DNA of 64,000 nucleotides from CAYXLI01 sp964464925 (GCA_964464925.1 CAYXLI010000026.1:20334-84333), one strand, 5' to 3'; numbered from the stretch's first letter, positions 49,791 through 59,435 are shown. Made by a program: numbers and translations. The notes: generated from the letters alone by a model not told the origin.

Positions 49791-52079
49791 AGGCGTGAGG
49801 CTTCCCGTGAACTGCCGACCCGATGTGGTCGCCCCGATCCGGTTCTCGCCGAACACCGGCTTCGCGGTGGCGGCCGGCGCAAAGCCGCCCCTATGGCCGA
49901 GCACTATGCGGTCGTTCCAAAGGACGTCTGCTGTGTCTTCCATAATCCGAATCGTCATGGTGACCTTCACAGGCGTTCCGGGCGTATAGGCAATTGGTTC
50001 GCTCAGGTCCAGGGGTTGCCCCCAAACGTCTATTCCGAGCTGCAGCCGCGATTCCGGGATGTATCTCGCGATCAGCAGGAACGCTCTACCGGTGGTACCG
50101 CACACCAAGATCGGCTCTGAACCTGACTGGCGGGCCGGGAAGATCACCTCTGCGGTGTAGTTCTTCTTCAGCCCTTCGAGACCGCCTGTCACCACCTCGT
50201 AGCTCAATTGATGCTCACCGTCTTTGATGTGCAGAATCCTCCAGTCGGTACCGGCTTTTGGAATGGAATCGTACTGAGACTGTGCTTCCGCCGCCGTCGC
50301 GGAGAAATATTGCACGCCCGGTCCGGACCTCCACAACGCAAACGGTGAGTACACCGGCAGCGAGTAACGGTCCAAGAGAGTAATCACGGTCAGGTACTTC
50401 GTCACATCTCCGGTCTGCAGGTAAACTGCCTGCGGCTTCTTCTCCTCGATTTCGCTCAGCAGTTTCAAGATGCCGTCTCTTCGCAAGGTTCCAGCGTTGC
50501 TCCGCACGATATCTTCGGCTTGTCGCCAAGTCGCCAGTGCGGAAAAAACACCGATTGTGCAGAGAAGAACCGCGAGACAGATTCCGCTGAACTTGCCGGC
50601 CCTGTTCGAACTCCGCTGCAAAAGTCTGCCGGAAAGAAACAGGATCAACATCAGCCCCGCGGGCAGCGCGACATAAAGGGTTTTGGCGGCAGCCCAGTCG
50701 TTCTTCAACAACAGCATGGCTATTAAGAGCACGACGTTCAGAGCGGCCAGGGAGGCCGTGAAGGCTACGGCCGGGCGCATCTGTTCCCCGTTCGTCAGTG
50801 CGGCGATCCGGTCCAGATTGAAGCCTGCGGCCAACCCTGCCAGGACTGCCAGCGCGATCAGCAGGGAAGCGAGAGCGCCTCCATCGAAGAACGCCGCTTC
50901 TGCGGCAAAGGACTGAACGGAAAACGGAGTCTCCGACATTTTCGGGAAGGTCTGGTGTACTCCGAGCTTGCCGCAAAATGCAGCGACAGCCGCAACTCCA
51001 GCCACGGAATACTGGGTCGCCGCTTGCAAGATCGGTCCGGTCTCCCGCTCGCTTCTTTTCGCAATCAGCAGCGCGGCGGGCAGGCCGGCTGCCAGCGCAA
51101 CTAACGCGTAGCGGTAATCGTAGGAGAACGTCTGCAGCACGCCGATCCCTGCTCCTGCCAGAACCATTCGCAGCCTCAACCCCAGGGCGCCGCGTTCCAG
51201 TACGTAAAATGCCGCCGGCAGCATTAGGAGCAGCGTGACCGCGAAGGCTTGACCAAAGAACTGGTGGAAGAAATTCCCGACAATTGCTGAGGCAGGAACT
51301 ATCAGAATCGCCGCGGCCGGCAGCAGCGCTCCGAAGCGCCCGCGCAAATTGAACTGCGCGCCAAGAAAACCGAGCGCAGCGGTCAATGCTGCGGGAAGAG
51401 TCGCACCCGCGAGCAAGTACGCCTGAAATTCGTTCACCCGCAGTAGCCACGCTGTCAGCGCCAAAAAGATATACAAGCCTGGCCGCTCATAATTCGCCAT
51501 CACCGCCAAGGGCCAGGTTCGTGACGGATGGCGAAGCAACTCTTCCGGGCTCAACTGCGGCATTGTACGTGTGTACCAGCCGTCCGAATGCGCCATCGCC
51601 ATACGGATGTACCCCAGCGCATCCGTGCCATAACCTGAGAAATACTGTACGCCGCTATCCAGCCACAAAGGGAGCAGGACGAGATTCCCTGCAGCCCAGC
51701 AGATCGCGAGGCATCCTGCAATGCCGATCCATCCTGTGCGCACAGCCGGCAGGAACTCCCTCAGCCGTGACCGGTTTTCGGGAACGCGGTAAATCAGCCA
51801 AAGAATGGCTGCAAAGATCACTGCGGTCATCGCGAACGTCGTGCCGGCGCCGGCATTGAGACCCGCTATGTGGCTCAACCGAAGCGACACGAACGAGAAG
51901 AATTGAAACGCCAGGAACCCGGCGGCGATCCCGAGCGGCCCAAACCACCATCGCTCGTGCTTCTCCCCTTTCCTTATATCCGGCAACCCCGCCAACAGCG
52001 CTGTGCCGCCCGCCCAGAAGAAGAGCAAAAACACCAGGAGTTTACTCTCGAGTTCGAAAAGCGGCTGGAAGGGAGTCAT
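49776..52079 (-). CDS. Large GT-C-like membrane protein
   Basis: 767 residues from the ATG at 52079 (an ATG at 52106 is also possible; neither has a clear ribosome-binding site). About 13-14 transmembrane helices fill residues 15-510; the segment SGYGTDALGYIRMAMAHSDGWY lies in the first periplasmic loop, where GT-C enzymes have their acidic site, but here with a single Asp. A soluble C-terminal part of about 200 residues is beta-rich and unfamiliar. The family is uncertain; a glycosyltransferase or polymer-export role is likely from topology alone. It diverges from the TonB receptor gene. Confidence 0.72.
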   Translation of the reverse strand: MTPFQPLFELESKLLVFLLFFWAGGTALLAGLPDIRKGEKHERWWFGPLGIAAGFLAFQFFSFVSLRLSHIAGLNAGAGTTFAMTAVIFAAILWLIYRVPENRSRLREFLPAVRTGWIGIAGCLAICWAAGNLVLLPLWLDSGVQYFSGYGTDALGYIRMAMAHSDGWYTRTMPQLSPEELLRHPSRTWPLAVMANYERPGLYIFLALTAWLLRVNEFQAYLLAGATLPAALTAALGFLGAQFNLRGRFGALLPAAAILIVPASAIVGNFFHQFFGQAFAVTLLLMLPAAFYVLERGALGLRLRMVLAGAGIGVLQTFSYDYRYALVALAAGLPAALLIAKRSERETGPILQAATQYSVAGVAAVAAFCGKLGVHQTFPKMSETPFSVQSFAAEAAFFDGGALASLLIALAVLAGLAAGFNLDRIAALTNGEQMRPAVAFTASLAALNVVLLIAMLLLKNDWAAAKTLYVALPAGLMLILFLSGRLLQRSSNRAGKFSGICLAVLLCTIGVFSALATWRQAEDIVRSNAGTLRRDGILKLLSEIEEKKPQAVYLQTGDVTKYLTVITLLDRYSLPVYSPFALWRSGPGVQYFSATAAEAQSQYDSIPKAGTDWRILHIKDGEHQLSYEVVTGGLEGLKKNYTAEVIFPARQSGSEPILVCGTTGRAFLLIARYIPESRLQLGIDVWGQPLDLSEPIAYTPGTPVKVTMTIRIMEDTADVLWNDRIVLGHRGGFAPAATAKPVFGENRIGATTSGRQFTGSLTPSPGA

Positions 52080-52114
52080 CCTTTGTCTAACTAAGGTACA
52101 ACGCATTTGCACGA

Positions 52115-52120
52115 TATACT
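52115..52120 (+). promoter_or_regulatory. Candidate -10 box of the TonB receptor gene
   Basis: TATACT, 80 bases ahead of the ATG, in the 120-base gap to the divergent GT-C gene. No good -35 box is found at the correct distance, so this is a weak assignment. Confidence 0.35.
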
Positions 52121-52199
52121 CAGGACAACAACAAAGACGACGAGGTGCGCAGCGCGTCATCCAGCGGCGTCTTCAGCGTTCCAGGTGAGGAGTTCGTCC

Positions 52200-55100
52200 A
52201 TGTGTGACCGATCCAAACTTCTAATTACTTTTCTTTTATGCGCAATTTCTGTTTTCGCGCAGTCTGACCGGGGTGCTATCACCGGGCGCGTCGTCGATAT
52301 GTCGGAAGCCGCGGTCGCCAACGCCGGCATTACGATTACCAACCAGGACACGGGCATCCTGGTAAAGACGGAAACCAGCAACACCGGAAACTATCTTGCT
52401 CCGCAACTTCCCGTCGGCCGCTACACCGTGCAGGTGGAGGCGCCCGGCTTCAAGAAATACGTTCGCCGTGATGTGGAAGTGAGCATCTCCCAGACCGTGA
52501 CCTTGAACGTCACTCTGGAGGTTGGCCAGCTTGACCAGTCTGTCGAAGTGACGGCCTCCGCCCCGCTGCTTGAGAGTTCCACTTCGGACCTGGGTACGGT
52601 CGTTACCAAAGAACGTATTGTGGACCTGCCTCTCGCAGTGTCCGGCAACATGCGCCATCCCGGAGCGTTCGTTTTCCTCGCTCCCGGCGTGACCGGCGAC
52701 ACAGGCAACACCCAGATCAACGGCTCGCAGAGCCGGTCGAAAGAGATTCTCGTGGACGGCGTAGGCAGCACCAGCCCGGAAAGTGGCGGGCTGCTTTTCA
52801 CTTATCCGCCCGTCGAATCCATTAACGAATTCAAACTGCTCAGTTCGAACTTCAGTGCGGAATACGGCCGCACCGGCGCGGGCTTCGAGATCTACACCAC
52901 CAAGTCCGGCACGAACGACTGGCATGGCTCTTTGTGGGAGTATCTCCGCAATGATAAATTCGACGCCCGCGGCTTCATCGCCTCTACCCGCGCCATCAAC
53001 CGGCAAAACGAATTCGGTGTTGCGTTCGGCGGACCGATGATTCTGCCCGGCTACAACGGCCGCAACCGGACGTTCTTTCATTTCGTGTACAACGGCTTCC
53101 GCTATCGCGCTGGCGCTCTGAATGAACTCGCCACCATGCCCACCGCGGATATGCTCAAGGGCGACTTCTCCAAAGTGACTCGCAATGGCCGTCCTGTGTT
53201 GATCTATGATCCTTCCACCACGCGCCCCGACGGAGCAGGCGGATTCACGCGCGATCCGTTCCCAGGCAATATCATTCCGGCAAACCGTTTCAGCAAAGTG
53301 GCTGCGAATATGCTCCAGTTCGTCCCGGCGCCCAGCAATGGCAATCAGCTCAATAACTATCAGGTGATTGGCTCTCAGAAGTTCGATCGCGATGTTTACA
53401 CCGGCAAGCTCGATCACCAGTTCTCCGACCGCAACCGCGTGAACGCTTTCTTCTATTGGAATGAGCAGACCTCAGCCGCGGCGGAACGCCTCCCCGGAGC
53501 CCTCAGCCCCGCGTTGAATGAAGAACGGCCGGCCCGCTGGATTCGCGCCAATCACGATTTTCTCTTTGGTCCAGCTACGATCAATAACTTCCGCGCCGGT
53601 TACACACGCGAGCCGCAAGTCTGGGCGCGCGTCGCCTCAGGCAAGGGCTACCTGCAGAAGAGCGGCTACACGGGAACCAATCCACCGGGAGACATTCTCC
53701 CGCGCATCAGCTTCAGTGACGGCCTCTCCAACTGGGGCGATGAAACTAAAAACATCGGCCAGCAGGTCAACAACACGCTGCAGCTTGCAGACACCCTTAG
53801 CCATGTGCACGGTAATCACACCATCAAAGTCGGTGTAGATGCGCGCTGGCTGCAGACGAACGGCGCTGATACCTTCAACCAGCAATCCACTCTGGCGTTC
53901 AACTCGAATGAGACTGCCTTGCCGACTGCGGCCGGCCGGTCCGTCAGCGGGCACGCGTTCGCCAGCTTCCTTCTCGGGCAGGTGGATAACGGCAACTACA
54001 ACGGCCTCTTCGTAGTTCCCGGCAATCGCTACCGTGTATTCTCCAGCTTCGTCCAGGACGACTGGAAGGTCACCCGCAAGCTGACGCTGAATCTTGGCCT
54101 TCGCCATGACGTCTTCTTCCCGCGCATTGAGGCGCACAACAACTTCTCGAGTTTCGATCCGTCGATTCCCAACCCGGGAGCAGGCAACCGCCTCGGAGCC
54201 GTTCGTTTCTTAGGTGACGGACCCGGGCGCGATAACTCCACCCGCAGCTTTGCTGACACGGCCTGGAAGAACTTCGGCCCCCGCGTCGGCTTCGCATATC
54301 AACTAACTGACAAGACCGTCGTTCGCGGCGGCTACGGGATCTTCTACGCCGTCGGAAACGCGACCATGGGACTCCGCGGTTCTCAGCAGTATCTGTACGG
54401 CTTCAATGCAGCTCCCAGCTACACCACGCCTGATGCCGGTATCACGCCCGCCTTCAATTGGGATAACGGATTTCCTGGCAACTGGCCGCGCCCGCCATTT
54501 ATCAACCCGACCGTGCAAAACGGCAGCGCCGTGAACTACATTGGCAAGGGCGATGCGCGCCCACCCTACATGCAGAATTACCAGTTCAGTGTCCAGCAGG
54601 AGGTCTTCCCGAAACTGCTGGTGGAAGCATCGTATGTCGGCGTGAAGGGGACACATCTCGGCAACAACCTCATCAATCTCAATGAGGTCGATCCGAAATA
54701 TCTCAGCCTGGGATCGTTGATGACTCAGAACATCAATTCGCCCGCCGCACAGGCTGCGGGGATCGCACTGCCGTATCCCGGTTTCAACGGTACCGTCGCC
54801 CAGGCACTCCGTCCGTATCCGCAGTATCTCGGTATTCCGAATAACGCGAATCCGAACGGCAACTCCACGTATCACGCGCTGCAAATGAAAATCGATAAGC
54901 GCTTCTCGAACGGTCTTGCGCTGCTTGGCGCGTATACACGAGCCAAGACGATCTCCGACGGCGACATCGCCGCTGGCGGTGGTCCGGGCGGCCAGACCTA
55001 TTACAATCGCCGTCTGGAGAAGGCGCTCAGCACGAACGACATTCCGAACGTGGTGGCGCTGAGCTATAGTTACGAACTTCCGTTCGGTCCGGGAAAACAC

Positions 55101-55589
55101 TTCCTGAATGGGAAGGGCGTTGGCGGAAAGGTCATCGGCGGATGGCAAGTCACCGGCATCCAACAGTATCAGTCAGGCCGTCCGATTGTCCTGACCGCGA
55201 ACAACACTCTGCCGATCTTCAACAGCCTGCTGCGTCCGGACGTCATTGCGGGCGTCAGCAAGACGCTGCCGGTTCACAACCCGCTCGCCGATCAGTGGAT
55301 CAACCCAGCGGCCTTCGCCGCGCCCACGGGCTTGCGTCTGGGCACGGCTGCTCGGTCTTATGGCGATCTTCGCGCACAGGCCTTCTCAAACGAGTCCTTC
55401 GGCCTGATCAAGAAGACGGCGATTCGCGAGGGCATGAACCTGACGTTCCGCGCCGAGTTCTTCAATGCCTTCAACCGGACCGTCTTCGGAGCTGCGGTGG
55501 GCAACATCTCAGCCGGCAACTTCGGCCGTGTGAATTCGCAGTCGAATACTCCCCGGCAGGGGCAAGTCGCATTGCGCCTCGACTTCTGA
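52200..55589 (+). CDS. TonB-dependent receptor with carboxypeptidase-like N-terminal domain
   Basis: 1129 residues. A signal peptide (1-21) is followed by a carboxypeptidase regulatory-like beta-sandwich (about 24-105: ITGRVVDMSEAAVANAGITI…), a plug region with VDGVGS (about 180) and a C-terminal barrel ending in Leu-Arg-Leu-Asp-Phe, the expected aromatic C-terminus. It is of the Oar-like type that is expanded in Acidobacteria, and takes up oligosaccharides or siderophore-like compounds with TonB energy. The ATG at 52200 has GAGGAG at 52187-52192. No partner lipoprotein (SusD) is next to it. Confidence 0.93.
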   Translation: MCDRSKLLITFLLCAISVFAQSDRGAITGRVVDMSEAAVANAGITITNQDTGILVKTETSNTGNYLAPQLPVGRYTVQVEAPGFKKYVRRDVEVSISQTVTLNVTLEVGQLDQSVEVTASAPLLESSTSDLGTVVTKERIVDLPLAVSGNMRHPGAFVFLAPGVTGDTGNTQINGSQSRSKEILVDGVGSTSPESGGLLFTYPPVESINEFKLLSSNFSAEYGRTGAGFEIYTTKSGTNDWHGSLWEYLRNDKFDARGFIASTRAINRQNEFGVAFGGPMILPGYNGRNRTFFHFVYNGFRYRAGALNELATMPTADMLKGDFSKVTRNGRPVLIYDPSTTRPDGAGGFTRDPFPGNIIPANRFSKVAANMLQFVPAPSNGNQLNNYQVIGSQKFDRDVYTGKLDHQFSDRNRVNAFFYWNEQTSAAAERLPGALSPALNEERPARWIRANHDFLFGPATINNFRAGYTREPQVWARVASGKGYLQKSGYTGTNPPGDILPRISFSDGLSNWGDETKNIGQQVNNTLQLADTLSHVHGNHTIKVGVDARWLQTNGADTFNQQSTLAFNSNETALPTAAGRSVSGHAFASFLLGQVDNGNYNGLFVVPGNRYRVFSSFVQDDWKVTRKLTLNLGLRHDVFFPRIEAHNNFSSFDPSIPNPGAGNRLGAVRFLGDGPGRDNSTRSFADTAWKNFGPRVGFAYQLTDKTVVRGGYGIFYAVGNATMGLRGSQQYLYGFNAAPSYTTPDAGITPAFNWDNGFPGNWPRPPFINPTVQNGSAVNYIGKGDARPPYMQNYQFSVQQEVFPKLLVEASYVGVKGTHLGNNLINLNEVDPKYLSLGSLMTQNINSPAAQAAGIALPYPGFNGTVAQALRPYPQYLGIPNNANPNGNSTYHALQMKIDKRFSNGLALLGAYTRAKTISDGDIAAGGGPGGQTYYNRRLEKALSTNDIPNVVALSYSYELPFGPGKHFLNGKGVGGKVIGGWQVTGIQQYQSGRPIVLTANNTLPIFNSLLRPDVIAGVSKTLPVHNPLADQWINPAAFAAPTGLRLGTAARSYGDLRAQAFSNESFGLIKKTAIREGMNLTFRAEFFNAFNRTVFGAAVGNISAGNFGRVNSQSNTPRQGQVALRLDF

Positions 55590-55630
55590 TTCTCCGTTGC
55601 GCCAGACCGGTGCCGGAGCCGGTTTGGCGA

Positions 55631-56470
55631 TTACCTCGACCTGTAAAGTTGCCACGCATCAAGGATGTCTTTCCCTAGGAACCGGATCGTCCGATCGTCG
55701 AGTACCTCCGCGCCTGTACGCAGACCTGCGTCGATCGGAAGCGAATTGCGTGTCGTGTATTCGATCTGCAGCGTCACTGGGCCCTTAACGGTGTAGGCCT
55801 TGATCGAGCGAATCTTTCCTACGCTCCGTTGCGCCGCACTGCGGATGAGGTCGCGGGCTGATGCCGCTGAGAGGGTGAGGCAGGCATATCGCCCCATACC
55901 CTCTTTCACGACGGCCAGTTCGGCATCGGGCACAATCTCATGCAGTTCATTAGCTGCTGCCCGATCGCCGCTTAGCATCACGACGGGTGTTCCGAAGTGC
56001 CCCGCCATCGCGGCGATCACGTCGATCTCTCCCACCGGCTTGCCGTTCAGCAGCATGTTCTGAATTCCCAGAGAACTGTAGCTGTGGGCCATGATGCCGC
56101 CACGAACGTTCGCCTTACTGTGCTGGCCCACATACGCGACGGCGGAGAAATGCCGATCCATCATCATCGACGCACCCAGCGCGCCCATAACGAGCTTGGC
56201 TTTGGGATGAATGGTGAGCGTCGAGAGCGTTTGGCTTCCGTCGTGTCCGTCCCAAACGACCACCTCATCTGCGCCGCCGGCCAGGAAACCGTCCACGGCC
56301 GCGTTGATCTCGCCAGTAAGTAGCTGGCGCATCTCCGCATCTTTCGGGTCGGTCTGGTCCTGCCGGCAGACACCGCCGACGCCCTCGGCGTCAGTGATCA
56401 GGAAAATGCTAGTCTTCTGCGCCCAGATCGCGGGGCACACCAATAGCAGTAGAGAGACGATAGTGCGCAT
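55631..56470 (-). CDS. M55-family D-aminopeptidase, exported
   Basis: 279 residues with a signal peptide (MRTIVSLLLLVCPAIWA). DAEGVGG near residue 25 is the first zinc-ligand motif of the DppA family, DGHDG the second and GQHSK the third, so the zinc site is complete. The family cleaves D-Ala-containing peptides of peptidoglycan. The ATG at 56470 is used; the frame upstream to 56566 is not coding. It follows the Gfo/Idh/MocA gene by 13 bases and is probably co-transcribed. Confidence 0.9.
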   Translation of the reverse strand: MRTIVSLLLLVCPAIWAQKTSIFLITDAEGVGGVCRQDQTDPKDAEMRQLLTGEINAAVDGFLAGGADEVVVWDGHDGSQTLSTLTIHPKAKLVMGALGASMMMDRHFSAVAYVGQHSKANVRGGIMAHSYSSLGIQNMLLNGKPVGEIDVIAAMAGHFGTPVVMLSGDRAAANELHEIVPDAELAVVKEGMGRYACLTLSAASARDLIRSAAQRSVGKIRSIKAYTVKGPVTLQIEYTTRNSLPIDAGLRTGAEVLDDRTIRFLGKDILDAWQLYRSR

Positions 56471-56483
56471 GAGGAGCCTGGTA

Positions 56484-57872
56484 TCAGTATTCCCGGTCTT
56501 TCTTGATCCCGGGTTCCGGCACCGGGTATTTTCCGCTGGCAAGCAACTGCAGCGGAGCCGGACCATCCATCGTCAGTTTGTCTACGTCCGGTGCGAACTC
56601 ATGCGGACAGTTCAACATCTGATCGAAAGTAATGATCTGCGCCGTGTGAGCCGCCATTCGACCCATCGACGCCACCAGACTCGCCTCGGCTCCGCGCCTC
56701 ACCTCGTTGTATGGCTTGTCGTTGCGAATGGCGTCCATAAGGTCGTCCCATTCCCATTGGTACGGACTCTTCTCCGGTTGCGGGAACGCCCAAACCAGAT
56801 TCGGATCCTCCGGCAATGGCAGTTGATTGCGGCTCGTCACTCTCGGAATCTTCTGTCCCTTGTAGATCCTTGTCATACCCGGCGTGTGCGACAACGTAGA
56901 AATCACCGCCGAGCCCTTGGAGCCGTGTGCATAACTGGCGAACTCATCCCGCGCGCCAGCCATATTGCGCCCATCGAAGAACAGCTTGGTTCCATCCGGA
57001 TAGGTGTACTCCACCGAGTAGACGTCAAAGTTCTGGTCGAGCGAATCGCCCCGGTAGTGCCTTCCACCCAGTGCCTGCGCCTCAACCGGCCATGCACCTT
57101 TCATCCAACTGCATTCGTCGATCTGGTGAATGTAGTAATCGCTGAACACGCCGCCGCTCGCCCACAAGAACGCGTGGAAGCGCTGGATCTGGTAGGTCAA
57201 CTCGCTCACGCCCTCGGGTTTCGGCGGTGCCGTGCCGCCGCCTTGGCCCATCCGGTATGCGCGCATCGAGACAATATCCCCGATTTGGCCGGAGCGAATC
57301 CGATCCTGCAACTCCTGACGAGCCCTGCAGTGCCTCACCATTAGTCCGACAGCTACTTTCAGATTCTTCTTGGCAGCCGATTCGCCCAGGGCCAGCATCT
57401 TCTTTGTCGTCGGACCGTCTACCGCGAGCGGCTTTTCCATGAAGGTGTTCAGTCCGCGATCGATTGCGTGGGTGAATTGCACCCACCGGAAGGCGGGAGG
57501 CGTGCCGAGAATGACCACGTCGCCCGGCTTCATCGAATCCATCGCCTGCCGGTAGGCGTCGAAGCCGAGAAAGCGGCGCTCAGGCGGTACGTCCACTTGT
57601 GCGGCGAATTGCGACTTCAGCTTGTCGTAGCTGTCGTTCATCTTCTTTGGAACCACATCGGCCATCGCGACCAGCTTGGTCGGGCCATTCTTTGCGGAGA
57701 GCGCGTTTATCGCCGCTCCCGTGCCCCGTCCGCCGCAGCCGACCAGGGCGATCTGAATCGTGTTGTTTTCCGCCGCGTGCACGTGGGGCAGTGCAACACC
57801 AGCCAATGCCGAGAGACCCGCGACTCTGCCGCTGCCGCTAAGGAACTCCCGGCGTGATGTGTTCTCGTCCAT
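56484..57872 (-). CDS. Tat-exported Gfo/Idh/MocA oxidoreductase
   Basis: 462 residues. The N-terminus (SRREFLSGSGRVAGLSALAGVALPHVHA) is a twin-arginine signal. VGCGGRGTGAA (about 46-56) binds NAD(P), and MEKPLAVDG is the family's EKP signature, with the catalytic lysine. A C-terminal beta-sheet domain follows. Secreted members of this family are abundant in Acidobacteria and Bacteroidota and may act on sugars without free cofactor. The ATG at 57872 has AAGGAG seven bases upstream; the 9-residue extension to 57899 is less likely. Confidence 0.93.
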   Translation of the reverse strand: MDENTSRREFLSGSGRVAGLSALAGVALPHVHAAENNTIQIALVGCGGRGTGAAINALSAKNGPTKLVAMADVVPKKMNDSYDKLKSQFAAQVDVPPERRFLGFDAYRQAMDSMKPGDVVILGTPPAFRWVQFTHAIDRGLNTFMEKPLAVDGPTTKKMLALGESAAKKNLKVAVGLMVRHCRARQELQDRIRSGQIGDIVSMRAYRMGQGGGTAPPKPEGVSELTYQIQRFHAFLWASGGVFSDYYIHQIDECSWMKGAWPVEAQALGGRHYRGDSLDQNFDVYSVEYTYPDGTKLFFDGRNMAGARDEFASYAHGSKGSAVISTLSHTPGMTRIYKGQKIPRVTSRNQLPLPEDPNLVWAFPQPEKSPYQWEWDDLMDAIRNDKPYNEVRRGAEASLVASMGRMAAHTAQIITFDQMLNCPHEFAPDVDKLTMDGPAPLQLLASGKYPVPEPGIKKDREY

Positions 57873-57932
57873 TCCAGTCTCCTTCTCTTGATCTGTCACT
57901 GTATCGCGTTCTATAAACGGGGCGCACGGATC

Positions 57933-58763
57933 CTATTGGATTCCGAAGCGAGCCCAAATTGCCCGATGATCGGAGAACGCGATCCGCTCGACACCTGCGT
58001 CAATGGCGTCCAACTGCTTGGCGTAAATCCAATCCAGATGCATGCCGAACATTCTGTGCGTAGGACCGGTGGTCCGGAACGGGGTAACGAATCCGTAGCG
58101 GCTCATCAACTCCCTGACTGCACCGGTCTGGATCTGCAGGAACGGCAGAGGAACGGTATGGCCAATCCAGGCGTTGTTGTTGGTGTTCAGATCGCCGCCG
58201 ATCACCCGCGGCCCGTCGAAATGCTCCAGTTTCTCAATAGCCGGCGTGAGTTGCTCGAGTCGGCTCTGCGCGTTGATGCGTGTGTCCAAATGAGTATTCA
58301 TAATACGCACTGGTCCGTACGGCGTGTCCACCGTTGCTAGCAGAGCCAGCCGTCTACGGGGACGGAATTTGAGGTCGAACTGCTTCAGCCGGAGCGTCTC
58401 GGTGTCCTGTATGGGGTAGCGGCTGATGATCGCCAGACCGGAGAGCGTGTCGCCGGGGGCGGGTGCGGCGAATATCACGTGTCTTCCGTTGTGCAAAGCG
58501 AACTGCTCGGCCGCGTTTATATCGCCGCTGCGAACCACCTCCTGCAGTAGAAGGATGTCGCAGTCTTGCAGGGCGGCGTTTCCAAATACGTCTTTCGTCA
58601 TGCGGTCCGTGTCCGTCTCCATATCGAGGTTCAGAGAAGACACACAAAGGTGGCGGGCCGGCACGGTCGCGCCACTATGCCAGACGCGATGGGCGGGGAA
58701 TACCGCCCCGGCCGCCCAAAGGAGAAAAACAGCGACCCCTCCCGCGAAAACAGTTCTTTTCAT
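57933..58763 (-). CDS. Exported endonuclease/exonuclease/phosphatase family protein
   Basis: 276 residues with an N-terminal signal anchor (about 6-22). The EEP-fold metal site is complete: SLNLD (Asn), LLLQEV (Glu), NTHLD (His), GGDLNT (Asp/Asn) and SDHRAIW (Asp/His). Such enzymes cut phosphodiesters in nucleic acids or lipids; with the export signal a sphingomyelinase-like or DNase role outside the cytoplasm is conceivable. The ATG at 58763 has AAGG upstream. It precedes the Gfo/Idh/MocA gene by 60 bases on the same strand. Confidence 0.87.
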   Translation of the reverse strand: MKRTVFAGGVAVFLLWAAGAVFPAHRVWHSGATVPARHLCVSSLNLDMETDTDRMTKDVFGNAALQDCDILLLQEVVRSGDINAAEQFALHNGRHVIFAAPAPGDTLSGLAIISRYPIQDTETLRLKQFDLKFRPRRRLALLATVDTPYGPVRIMNTHLDTRINAQSRLEQLTPAIEKLEHFDGPRVIGGDLNTNNNAWIGHTVPLPFLQIQTGAVRELMSRYGFVTPFRTTGPTHRMFGMHLDWIYAKQLDAIDAGVERIAFSDHRAIWARFGIQ

Positions 58764-58777
58764 TTGCCTTCGTTTGC

Positions 58778-58783
58778 TACAAT
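58778..58783 (+). promoter_or_regulatory. -10 box of tRNA-Gly
   Basis: TACAAT, 20 bases ahead of the tRNA 5' end. A weak -35 (TTCTTT, about 58754-58759) lies at 18-base spacing, overlapping the 5' end of the divergent EEP-family gene. Confidence 0.5.
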
Positions 58784-58802
58784 CGAATTTCGGCCAGCGA
58801 GT

Positions 58803-58877
58803 GCGGGAGTAACTCAATGGTAGAGTCACAGCCTTCCAAGCTGTTGGTTGCGGGTTCGATTCCCGTCTCCCGCTCCA
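58803..58877 (+). tRNA. tRNA-Gly (anticodon UCC)
   Basis: Acceptor stem GCGGGAG/CTCCCGC (58803-58809 with 58867-58873), D arm with ATGGTA loop, anticodon stem ACAGC/GCTGT around CTTCCAA (anticodon TCC at 58835-58837), T arm GCGGG-TTCGATT-CCCGT, discriminator T and an encoded CCA end. All cloverleaf pairs are in place. It reads GGA and GGG codons. Confidence 0.97.
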
Positions 58878-58883
58878 TTCTTC

Positions 58884-58980
58884 CATCTGGTGCGCTCCTC
58901 TGTATGTTATGCTGATTGACCGCTCTGAACAACAGGGATAATTTCTCGTCTGGAGTTCGGACAGGAGTTCCGGCCAGATG
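58884..58980 (+). promoter_or_regulatory. Possible structured leader of the fluoride operon
   Basis: CATCTGG (58884-58890) and CCAGATG (58974-58980) can close a large loop; within it GGAGTTC occurs twice, 12 bases apart. The region lies between tRNA-Gly and crcB, where a fluoride riboswitch is often found, but the GATG/GCTGATG hallmarks of that aptamer are absent. Confidence 0.35.
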
Positions 58981-59057
58981 ACGCTCACTCACTTGTTCAC
59001 CGCGTTCCACAGATTGTTGAGCCACAGGGGGGCGGTGTCTTACTTCACGCTACCAAC

Positions 59058-59435
59058 ATGAATTTGGATAGGCACGTAGCTGTGATTTTCGGCGCCGGGC
59101 TAGGAGGTCTAGTCCGGTATGTTGTGGGCGCGGCCATTATGGAACGCTATGGAGGACGGTTTCCGTTAGGGACAGTCGTGATCAACATCACTGGATCGTT
59201 CCTGATCGGATTCCTAATGACATTGTTTACCGACCGCCTTCAGCTTCATCCGAATTGGCGCTTGTTACTTGTGACGGGCTTCCTCGGAGGATATACAACG
59301 TTCTCGAGCTTCGAATATGAGACGTTGCAAGCCATACGCAGCGGCAATCCGCTCGTAGCCGGTGCAAATGTGCTTGTGAGCGTATTCGTAGGGTTTGTCG
59401 CGGTCTGGCTAGGAGCCTTGATCGCGAGTCGATAA
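59058..59435 (+). CDS. crcB: Fluoride channel CrcB/Fluc
   Basis: 125 residues with four transmembrane helices, the complete Fluc size. The pore motif GGYTTFSSFEYET (about 74-86) and the Asn in VVINITGSFLIGF (about 44) are conserved fluoride-channel residues. It works as a dual-topology dimer that exports fluoride. It is followed after 12 bases by DUF190 genes, a frequent association of Fluc. Confidence 0.95.
   Translation: MNLDRHVAVIFGAGLGGLVRYVVGAAIMERYGGRFPLGTVVINITGSFLIGFLMTLFTDRLQLHPNWRLLLVTGFLGGYTTFSSFEYETLQAIRSGNPLVAGANVLVSVFVGFVAVWLGALIASR

Noticed and set aside
50215..51450. 411-residue antisense/alternate frame within the GT-C membrane gene
   Set aside because: Arg/Ser/Cys-rich composition is typical of an out-of-frame translation; the main frame has clear membrane helices.
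52236..53417. 393-residue open frame antisense to the TonB-dependent receptor
   Set aside because: Shadow of the receptor's codon bias; no domain and no ribosome-binding site.
56211..57344. 377-residue open frame antisense to the Gfo/Idh/MocA gene
   Set aside because: The opposite strand encodes a complete, recognisable enzyme; this frame has no domain.
58878..59057. Fluoride riboswitch ahead of crcB
   Set aside because: The aptamer signatures GATG…GCTGATG are missing, so it is not annotated as one.
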